DNA from: Strobilurus pachycystidiatus
Taxonomy: Eukaryota; Basidiomycota; Agaricomycetes; Agaricales; Physalacriaceae
Assembly (NCBI GenBank): GCA_019915135.1
Contig: JAHLMK010000017.1
Location: forward strand, 372,001-436,000
Length of the DNA stretch: 64,000 bases
Direction of reading: 5' to 3'
Shown: positions 55,871 to 64,000 of the stretch, in pieces
Layout of the letters: the number at the start of each line of letters is the position of its first letter
Position numbering within the stretch: position 1 is the stretch's first letter
Program-made: the position numbers and the translations under genes
Notes under the pieces: model-generated
Told to the model about the DNA's origin: nothing
Database searches by the model: none
Seen by the model: only the letters and a program-made list of their open reading frames with translations

Positions 55871-56904
55871 ATGTACTATTCTCCTCAGTCCGCTCAGAGA
55901 GCCAAGGGCGAAATCTTGGTCGTGTGTCCTTCATTCTCATCCTCAAACTCTTCATCTCAATTCGAGCCCAGTACCTCTCTCCCACACAACCTGCTCCGTC
56001 TGTGCCCTTCGAGATATCCAGCCAGGTAATTAGCGCTGCGCAGTGGCAATCGTGATTTTGACACCGGTGTGCAGATCTCCGCCGACAAATGGACCGCTCG
56101 CTGCGACGCCATCAGCTCCATGGCTGGCCGTTTCTCAAAGCCCACGTTCGAACGCGTTTGGCTGACCCTTGGATTAATGTGTGTGCATAGCCGACAATGC
56201 ATTACATGTTCTGTGGCTGACTGTACCACAGCCTCACGCTAGCCGTACCGCTTGCGCTCCATCAGCTCATCCGGTCAAAGATGAATGAAGACCGCGGTGG
56301 CGTAGTTACCCACGTCGAAGCGTCCGCTATTGGTTTTGCTCTTTTCGTCGCACTGGCTTCCCTTGTCCTCCTGCCAATGATCATTTGGAAGTACATTGTA
56401 CGTCTCTGCTTCCTTGCTCCGATCCCTACTTCATATACATACTCTGGCCCATCTGCCCCCTTCCACTCAAAACCTGACACACACACTAATCCATTCATTG
56501 CGCAGGGTCACAAACGGATAAACGCCATGGTTCAGAACTGGATGCAGGCCGACCGAGCCCAGTATGGCCAAAACACCGTCAACTGGAAGGTCCAGACCCC
56601 TGGGGTTTTTCACAGTAGATTGGTGCGTGCAGTCGCGACGCGCGTGGGGTGCACTGCTTGGCGATGGCAACTGACTTCTGGAATCACACAGACTTTGACT
56701 GTTACTCTCCCACCCTCGCTTAACCCCACCGCGTTCCACCCGAATGCATACCTCCCCTCCTACATCAACGCGCCCGACGACGTGGACGCCACGTACTACT
56801 ATCCGTTCAAGGGCGAGGCCGGTCTCCCACGCATGAGCGTCGTAGGCAATGTTCCCCTCTACTCTGACGAGAAGCGAGGCTTTGGCGATCATAATAGGGT
56901 TTGA
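55871..56904 (+). CDS. Two-TM fungal membrane protein, unknown function
   Basis: Not a named family. The model starts MYYSPQSAQRAKGEIL and joins YLSPTQPAPSVPFEISSQ, then ISADKWTARCDAISSMAGRF and VWLTLGL. A luminal- or cytosolic-type loop MNEDRGGVVTHVEASAIGF lies between two hydrophobic spans: LTLAVPLALHQLI and ALFVALASLVLLPMIIWKYI. After GHKRINAMVQNWMQADRAQYG comes a soluble domain with TLTVTLPPSLNPTAFHP and a short acidic loop ending FGDHNRV. Joining exons by GT..AG introns keeps the frame through the 3' end. The N-terminal exon choice is the weakest part; the more upstream frame from 55685 is also open but hits a stop. The compact C-terminal domain suggests a conserved protein. Confidence 0.62.
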
Positions 56905-57596
56905 TTCGATTTGTGGGTCGGTCCTGGGGACCGTGGGCTTGGGTACTTTATAATAGCTTTGTTCGTCGTCCGAGCTGTAATACAGTAGCGGCTTCTCTAT
57001 TGTAAGTGTAATATCTGCATTGAGACTGATGATACGCGGCGGTCACCCCGGATGGTGCGTACACACGCTCTGGATGTTCGCGTTCCCAAGACGAACGGTG
57101 GTGGTGGCGATAAATTGAGTGGAATTTGAATCAGAATCTAGATAGACTCTCGTCGCTCGACCATCATCGTGATTGCCATTGTCAACTGACATGCTGATCT
57201 CGGGATGACCCGCGGAGGGACGCAACACTTTGTATTTTCATTTTCTGATCATTTCCAGTTAGATGTGCGAGTCGGAGCGACGTACACATCAATCATTCAC
57301 TGAGAGGCGATGATGGAAGAGATGGGTAGGTTTCAGAGCAACCACTAACATGGATATATATGGCACAACTGCCGACTGTTGCTCAGTGTCCCTCAAGGCT
57401 CACTGTGTACTACGTGGCGCCGACGGCTTTGTATAAGGTAGGTCATAACATTGTGTGGGATGAATTTAGTTTACAGGAAGTATGTACATAGCAACTGAGC
57501 AAGTGAAATAGTCACAACGTAGGTATATGAGGAAGCGACGGGCCAACTAGTGAGAAACTGCCTTTGCCTCTTCACGATCCAACCCTTTTCCAAATC
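56905..57596. other. convergent intergenic region
   Basis: About 690 bp between convergent genes. One minus-strand frame (57043-57228) is open but starts at GTG and has no family resemblance, so it is not called. Both 3' UTRs should lie here. Confidence 0.4.
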
Positions 57597-58094
57597 CTAC
57601 ATCGCCGAATGCTTCTGATGATTCAGAGATCCCCCGAGTCCGTACTTGGACTGAAGATCGGCGAGTGCCTGCTCTTCGCGTGATAGCTGGTATTTGGCTT
57701 TGGGTGTGGCGGTCTTCTTGGAAGAAGATGGAGTCGGTGAGGGTTGGGGCGCTTTGCCAGTGAGCGAGTGTGTGGATTGTACACTCGCAGACGCGGCCGC
57801 GGAGTCTTTGGATTGAGCCTTGGGAGTGGGAGTCGGTGCCCTCAAGGTCGTCTCCGAGGAGGTGGACGAGAAGGAGGTGGTGGATTCGTTGGATTGGGAG
57901 GTGGACATTGTGCCAGAGATGGTGAAAGCAGATTGCACGGGCGGTTTGGAGCAGGAAGATGCGGATTTGCGATGCTTTGATGATGCTTTAGATTGCTGAG
58001 GAATAGAACGGTCGCGAATGTTGTCTTTATACGCGTTCAAGCTTATAAGACGCAGTTGGGGCGCAGCTCCATGGCACTCAGGGTATGTGTCCAT
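57597..58094 (-). CDS. Small Ser/Thr/Pro-rich protein, unknown function
   Basis: Single-exon frame of 165 codons if started at the Met of MDTYPECHGAAPQL. A second Met, MSTSQSNESTTSF at 57908, gives about 103 residues. Low-complexity Ser/Thr/Pro/Lys composition (SSKKTATPKAKY) is followed by a short ordered-looking end: QLSREEQALADLQSKYGLGGSL, which suggests a conserved C-terminal helix, then HQKHSAM. No TM segment or signal peptide. I do not recognise a family. Composition alone would not separate it from chance, but the C-terminal helix argues for a real gene. Start choice uncertain. Confidence 0.45.
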   Translation of the reverse strand: MDTYPECHGAAPQLRLISLNAYKDNIRDRSIPQQSKASSKHRKSASSCSKPPVQSAFTISGTMSTSQSNESTTSFSSTSSETTLRAPTPTPKAQSKDSAAASASVQSTHSLTGKAPQPSPTPSSSKKTATPKAKYQLSREEQALADLQSKYGLGGSLNHQKHSAM

Positions 58095-58522
58095 GATGCA
58101 ACAGGGCACACATTATAGACGATGATAAGTCATAGACTCAGAGTAGCAAGAGACCGGCAGGAGACTCAGAGCGCGCGCAGTCAAGACGCGCCGTCATGAG
58201 CACATGGACACGCATAGAAAGCGCTACTGCGGCCAGTACGAGCTCTGAATAAAGACTATCCGTCAAGGCCTTGTACGGCTGCGGTCGAAGAGATGACTCC
58301 ACCAACAGGCAGCAGGGCTGCTGCTGATATACGTAGGAACCGACCAAGGTCCAACGCGTAGTAGAAGTCGCAGCAAGCCAAGGTACATAACGAGAGCCTA
58401 GGATTCCTTGCTCAGCATCGATAAGCTAGATGAAGACACATTGGTTTGGAGGCCAGCGAGGAATACTGGATGATCGTAAGAGGCCAAGCGAGAAGCAATC
58501 GACAGCTCTCTTATTGACGGCC
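58095..58522. other. divergent intergenic region
   Basis: About 430 bp upstream of BET5 and of the low-complexity gene; nothing else recognised. Confidence 0.4.
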
Positions 58523-59265
58523 ATGACGATCCACAGTCTGTATATCTACGACCGGTCAGCCGTCTGCAATACTGCCTGACTTCCATCTAAAACCTGCTAG
58601 GCATTGTACATGCGTCTACTACCAGGACTGGCAGCGCACCCGCCGTCCAAAGCCAGCCGCGGAAGGCGGCCTCCTTCCCGCCGTCTGCCAGGCTGTCTCC
58701 GCTCGATCAGCCGCGACTGGGCTCAACCTCGCGGGGTCAGGGAGTCCAAGAAACACCCTTTCGTCCAGCTCGGGCGTCGTCATCGCCGTCAACGACATGC
58801 ACCAGCACCAACCGTCCCCGCTTCTCCAGACGCCAATCACCGTGTCCGACAAACCGCTAACAAGCACGGGTCTGTCCTTTGACGAAGAGGCCAAGCTCGT
58901 CTACGGTGTCATTCTTTCTCTCCGAAATATGGTCAAGAAGCTGTCTGGAAGGTACGCCTAATTGCTTGCCTATCTTGACGCGTCGCTGAATGGTCTGCAG
59001 AGACGAATCCTTCGTCGGTTACCGCACATCAGCGTACAAGCTCCATCTCTTCGAGACAGTATCAGGATACAAATTCGTCTTGCTCAGTGACCCCAACGCC
59101 GATTCCCTACGCCAGGTCCTGCGCCAGATCTACATCGGTCCCTTCCTCGAATACGTGACCCGCAACCCCCTCGTCAACATGGACTCTAAAGAATACGGCA
59201 TCGACAACGAATACTTCCGCGCGAGTGTTGACCGCCTCGTCAGAGGCCTCTCTGTCTTCCCCTAG
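58523..59265 (+). CDS. BET5: TRAPP complex subunit Bet5 (TRAPPC1)
   Basis: Longin-fold subunit of TRAPP, the guanine-nucleotide exchange factor for the Rab Ypt1 in ER-Golgi traffic. Exons 58523-58554, 58601-58951 and 59001-59265 join to 215 residues. The start MTIHSLYIYDR is followed directly by HCTCVYYQDWQR, a family hallmark made only by splicing the 32-nt first exon. An insert of about 70 residues, rich in Ser, Ala and Gln, separates this from EEAKLVYGVILSLRNMVKKLSG. The remaining core is SFVGYRTSAYKLHLFETVSGYKFVLLSDP then IYIGPFLEYVTRNPLV and the end RLVRGLSVFP. The insert is longer than in yeast Bet5 (159 residues) but is common in fungi. It converges with the FUN30 gene. Confidence 0.93.
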
Positions 59266-59344
59266 CACAACATCGGAAAATATGGACTCTACTAGAAATA
59301 CACAAAGCCAACAAAACATCGATACAAATGCTCGTCCCCGTAGT

Positions 59345-62300
59345 CTAATCTACAGGGTCCTCAGATCCCTCCTTTTCGAACTGCTGTCGAAGAGAGCTCA
59401 TCAGGGACGTCTTCATCTCCCGCTCAGGCGCACCGTCTCCCTCTTCTCCAGCTACGGCTTCGTCCAACGCCAGCTTCGTCTCGCCCAGCCTCAGCATGTC
59501 CTCCTCTATCGTTCCACGGGATATGAGCTTCACCACGTCTACGTCGCGTTTCTGGCCTATGCGATAAGCACGGTCCTGCGCCTGACGGTCATTGTGGGGA
59601 TTGAAGTCTTGGTCGAACCTAGAGAAAGGACGTTGGTCAGCAAGGAATGCAAGGGACTGTGATGGACCATACATAATGACAACAGACGCGGCCGTTAGGT
59701 TGATGCCCATACCTGTGATAGAGATTGTCAAATTAGACACGCAGAGCAGCGTCAATATGAGGCTTACCCCCGGCCTTTGTGGACAGTAAAAATACGGGGA
59801 TGTCATCGTCTTCGGTAAACTCGTCTACGAGGGATTGGCGGACGTCGACGGCTGTCGAGCCAGTGAGAAGAAGATAACGGATATCCCTCTTCTTCAGGAT
59901 GGCTTGAAGGATATCGAGAATCTGAGTAAACTAGAGAACGTTGATATTGGCTTGTCAACATTGACGACGGACAAAGAAATACCTGTGAAAAGATCAAGAC
60001 CTTCCTATCCTCTCCCATATAGGTTTTCAGCAGTCGCAGTAAAGTCTGAACTTTGCCCGAGTTCAAGTAACATTCCTCATCCTGCAGATATTTTCGAGTG
60101 GACTACAATCGAAGTCAGACAGGAAGCAGACAGATCTTCAACAAACCGAATACCTTGTAGGTCCCGCAGAAAAGCTGCAGTTCGGCATCGGTCATGACAG
60201 TCATATCCTCCTTGACATGGTCAGACAATGCGCCACGCTTCTGGAAGTCGGGCTCCTTCATCAACTGCTTCGTAATGCCCGAAAGAACAACGTCCGTGAA
60301 TAGATTCCTGAACAGCATTGGATGCGACGCCGCCTTCCGTAGGTCCATTAGCACATTCGTCGTGTTCTCCGAATACTGGTTGGTCTTGGCCTTCGGCTTC
60401 TTTCCCCGAGTCTTCACCCCGGCGTTCTTGGCTTCATCCTCGACTGTAGCAATAGTCTTCCTCGAACGCTTCATCGTATCGCGGTATATGGACTTCTGCA
60501 GACTTGTCATCTCGCACCATTCGAGGCGCTCGGTCTTTTTGGGCAAGTCCTTTAGCACCTAGACGCAAAGGACATTGTATTAGGACGCCACGACGGGGTA
60601 GATCGAGCGAAGGTGAGCGAAGGTTTAGCGCGCACCTGATCTTTACGACGCCGCAGTACGAAAGGTGTCATCATCTTTTTCGCTCGCGAGACACGCTCCT
60701 GGGCAAGGAGAGTCACTTTCGAATCACCCTTCGCCTTGAAGATCGCGCGCAATTCGGGCATGGATTCCGAGAAGTGGTCTGGTAGAATAAAGTTCATCAA
60801 GGACTAGTCAACAAATAAAGTGTCAACAAAGTCAATGTCTCGCGGAACAGCAGCTGAACGTACGACAAGTTCCTGAAGGTTGTTCTGTAGTGGGGTTCCT
60901 GTTAAGAGAAGCCGCCACTTCGACTCAACTTTGAGTAAAGATTGATATCGCTGGGATTGAAAGTTCTTCAGAACGTGTCCCTCGTCGAAAACGCAGGACT
61001 AGTGGCGAGGTTAACGCTTGTACTGTATGGCGCGCGGGCAAGCGTACCTCCCATGATATCTTCCTGAAGAACTTGCGGTCGCCGTCCCCTTGCGCTAGGT
61101 TGTACGTCGTGATGAGAACGTTCCATCCCTCGTCACTAGCCTTCTTTGGTACAGTGTCCAAGAGGTGATGTCGCAAGTAGGATCGGTCATCTTTACTTCC
61201 ATAGTACGTCTGGACATTAATCGACGGCGCAAATCGTTCGAATTCCCGCACCCAGTTCTCCAACGTGGAGGAACTAGTCAGACTTTAGATCCTGGCTAGG
61301 CTAGAAAGGAAGGCGGACATACGGCACAACAACGAGATGGGGACCATTCCTTTTCTTCTCCTTGAGATACGCAAAGAAGCTGATGACCTGGATAGTCTTG
61401 CCAAGCCCTGCGCAATGGACGGTGAGGGGATGTCAACTAGACACATAAATGCCCTTACCCATCTCGTCAGCCAGTATACAGCTGAGCCGTTTATTATAGA
61501 GCAGTCGAAGCCAATTCACGCCCAGGAGCTGATAATCCTTGAGCTGAATTCCTTTCGCAATAAGTGATGGTTGCGTGACGAGGTAATCCTTTGTTCGTTG
61601 ATCCTTGAGAGGCGCAATCGATGTCAAGTTGAGGGCGCCATCTCCGTTGAAAGCTAGATCCTCCTTTTCCTTGCCCTTCAATGATGATGAAGACGTTGTC
61701 CACGAAGCTATAACAGAGCGAAGATCAGCTCCAATCTCTTCACACTGCTCCAAGACCCGGTCTACAGCGCCGTAACCCTGAATAATCGCAGTAGCATCCT
61801 CAAAAACTCGAGGACTGATGCCCGCAGGACCGATTTTCTTGCGCCCTTGCCCAAGCTTCGTGTTGAGATCGTCGACATCGTCAAACGGTCGTGATTCCAG
61901 GATAGCTTTCGCTTGATCGGGTGTACAACCTTCACAAATCAGATCAATATGTAGCCGAATGGAAGAATGGAGAACGAACCAGTGAGCTCTTGTAGCGATT
62001 CGGCGGATTTTGTGTTGAAGAAGGCGAGCGTTCTTGCCTCGTCGTCGTCTTCATCCTCGTCAGACCCCCGCCGTTTCTTCCGCTGACGCTCATTGTCGCT
62101 GTCAGAGTATTCTGCCTCGGAGTCCGAGTCAACGACAAGCTTCTTGACACGCTTGCGCCTCGTAGGTTGCTCAGACATCGGCGTTTCTGGGGGCGGCGGC
62201 TTTGGAGGCGCTTTTGAAATGGGTGTGGCGGTCGGTTTGACCTGGTGTTGCCAGATCGCAGACGCCTTTCCCTTCTCTCTCTGGGCCTCCCGCTGAGCAC

Positions 62301-63279
62301 GAGTTGCCTCGTCGTACCCTTCGACACGCCCAACAATCTTGACTGGCGACGCAACATGCCCGTTCGTCGACGCGTTCGACACTGGCTTCTGCACCTTTGG
62401 CGTCCACTGGGGATCGGACAACATGACAGATGCCTTGCTGAAATCACCGCCTGCCTGCAGCCACGCCGCCTTTATGCGGTCGAGAGGCTCGAGCGGCATG
62501 GTCACCTTGAATTTCGTAAATGCGCTATCTGCGAACGGATCAGACCCTGAGGCAGTGGCGGGATTGGCTCGGACGAGGCGCGACCGCGCGGCGATTTCGG
62601 CGGCGGGGTTTTCTGGGAGAGAGTCGTCGGACTCGGAGTCGCGAGACGGAATAGGTCGGCGGCGCTGGCCAGCGCGTTGGACGCCTGGGGACACGGGGTC
62701 GCGGATTGATGATGGGTGGGAGTCAGATGTGGCGAGCCGCTTTCGTGGCGGGGCGCCGTTCGCGTGTCCGTCGCTGTCCTCACGTGGCCGGCGCAGCGAC
62801 GACGATGATGCACGGCTGTTGGAGGTGGTGAAGCCGGTCGGGTTGAGGAGGGAGTCGGTAGCGCTCGACTTGGGGACATATGACCACATCCCGCCCAGTG
62901 GATTGGGGCCAGGTGCCACGTCATTGCCATGGCCTGGTCGATATGGCTGGTATGGACCGGTGGAGGGAGCGAGGGGACTCGAGCTGGGCACCAGGATCGT
63001 GCCCTGGGCCGAGGGAGTCGACGGGGCGAAGAAGCGCGACGACACGGTGCCATCGCGCGACTGGACTGGCGGCAACGACGGCGGCGGCGGCGCAGAGGCC
63101 GCAGCGGACAGCGAGGAGGATCCGCGGACGTGATTAGGCTGTACAGGCGGCTTCCTGTTGTTCTTGAGTGTCTGAAGAGCGGCCTCTCTCTTGCAGGGAA
63201 AAAAGTCGTCTCAGTGCCACAGCACTCAGCGGCGACGACGAGCACGCACCTTGGCCTTTGCATCCATCACAGACGACAT
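59345..63279 (-). CDS. FUN30: SNF2-family chromatin remodeller Fun30 (SMARCAD1 type)
   Basis: ATP-dependent nucleosome remodeller that acts in heterochromatin silencing and DNA-end resection. Exon 1 ([10 protein letters not shown], start 63279) splices to [14 protein letters not shown] in frame. The N-terminal third is disordered with basic patches. A CUE-like helix ([28 protein letters not shown]) precedes acidic and basic linkers. The helicase core contains [30 protein letters not shown], the DEAH-type box [48 protein letters not shown] and [18 protein letters not shown]. These match the Fun30/SMARCAD1 branch (an EGH variant of the DEAH box) rather than Snf2 proper. About nine introns; internal borders approximate. 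Confidence 0.93.
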
Positions 63280-64000
63280 CGTCGTAGGCGTCCTTTATTA
63301 TAAACAAGATAATGGGTATAGATGAAATAGAGCTGTCGAGGGTACAAGGCTGCCCCTGGTCAGAGCAGATCGCTGCTGGTGGTCATACAACAAGAGGCGT
63401 AAAACTCTAAACCACACACAGGCAATAGACATCACACCGAAGAAAAAACAGTGGCAACATGTGGATTAGAAACTACGAAATACATGCAGCACTGTACACT
63501 ACACATGAGACAAAGATGACAATGGACGAAGAGACCAGTGTCGACAGCAAACATCAGCAGGGGCGAATACAAGGAGCAGGTCGGGATACCGCCGCAATCC
63601 CAGTGGCTGGACCAGCGAATAGAGAGATGAACCTGATAGATAGTCTCGAAGGCGTAGATGAAGTCGGCAAGGTCGAGTGAGTGTCGGCCACCGCGCAACG
63701 CAATTCACAGGCAGTTACCAATGTAGAAGAAAAAGGTCGCCACAAAGAAATCACGACTCCACGACAGCGAACAAGCTGACGACGATGATACACACAGAAG
63801 GGTCCAGACGACTTTGTATGAAGACCTGAACTTGACACAGTGTTACGGTACAGCGACTGACGGCGGTAGCATGCACGCACCAGCACGACACTGTTGGTAG
63901 AGCAGATTCTCAGACAGGAAATGATGCATTTGAATCTGGAAAACAACAAAATTACCGATCCGGCAGTAAAACCCTTGGCACAAGCTCGATACGAGGGGGG
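63280..64000. other. no gene recognised
   Basis: Upstream of FUN30 to the window edge. Frames of up to 131 codons exist on the minus strand (63554-63949), but none has recognisable content. The FUN30 promoter should lie in the first part. Confidence 0.35.

Noticed and set aside
1..64000. CRISPR arrays, insertion sequences, phage genes or rRNA
   Set aside because: None seen. The spliced gene structure shows a eukaryotic nuclear locus, and no terminal inverted repeats or transposase or reverse-transcriptase motifs were recognised.

Overview
This window is nuclear DNA from a filamentous fungus, most likely an Agaricomycete (Basidiomycota). Genes sit close together on both strands and are cut by many introns of about 45-60 nt (GT..AG, typically GTRNGY donors). 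Several proteins resemble families I know mainly from mushroom-forming fungi. The species cannot be named from sequence alone. I see no bacterial, plasmid, viral or CRISPR features and no intact transposon. About 27 genes can be supported, most by exon models that stay in frame and rebuild a known family.

Layout. 1-2.3 kb: no gene recognised. 2.3-9.0 kb: ribosomal protein S23 (uS12), a proline-rich transglutaminase-like protein, a NUDIX hydrolase and, on the minus strand, the mitochondrial Lon protease (nine exons, 1,065 codons). 9.3-18.5 kb: a small membrane protein, a small conserved-looking ORF, inositol polyphosphate kinase, a secreted AA9 lytic polysaccharide monooxygenase, CDP-diacylglycerol synthase, a frame-disrupted cupin gene and a LACTB2-like metallo-beta-lactamase. 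18.6-31.4 kb: a Cti6-like PHD protein, threonine deaminase, a HAD-type terpene synthase with a DLDTTS cyclase motif, a complex I B12-like subunit, DNA topoisomerase I and an SRAP/HMCES-like protein. 31.8-43.5 kb: Cwc22 splicing factor, an uncharacterised 637-residue protein, NIF3 and Vps8 (CORVET). 43.7-54.3 kb: a Zn2Cys6 regulator, a decayed fragment of the 637-residue gene, COG2, a hemerythrin-domain protein and a WW-like multi-pass membrane protein. 54.8-63.3 kb: a PRKRIP1-like splicing-associated protein, a two-TM membrane protein, a low-complexity protein, TRAPP subunit Bet5 and the chromatin remodeller Fun30. 63.3-64 kb: nothing recognised.

Most genes are housekeeping: translation, mitochondrial proteostasis and respiration, phospholipid and inositol-phosphate metabolism, chromatin, splicing and endomembrane trafficking (Vps8, COG2, Bet5). 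They do not form one pathway. The lifestyle or accessory genes are the AA9 LPMO (plant cell-wall attack), the terpene synthase (specialised metabolism, apparently without a cluster) and the membrane and hypothetical proteins. The most notable observations are the HAD-type cyclase, the decayed duplicate at 47.1 kb, a 10-nt microexon that supplies a zinc-cluster cysteine, and three small indel-like defects (IPK splice donor, cupin, COG2), which may be real mutations or sequencing errors.
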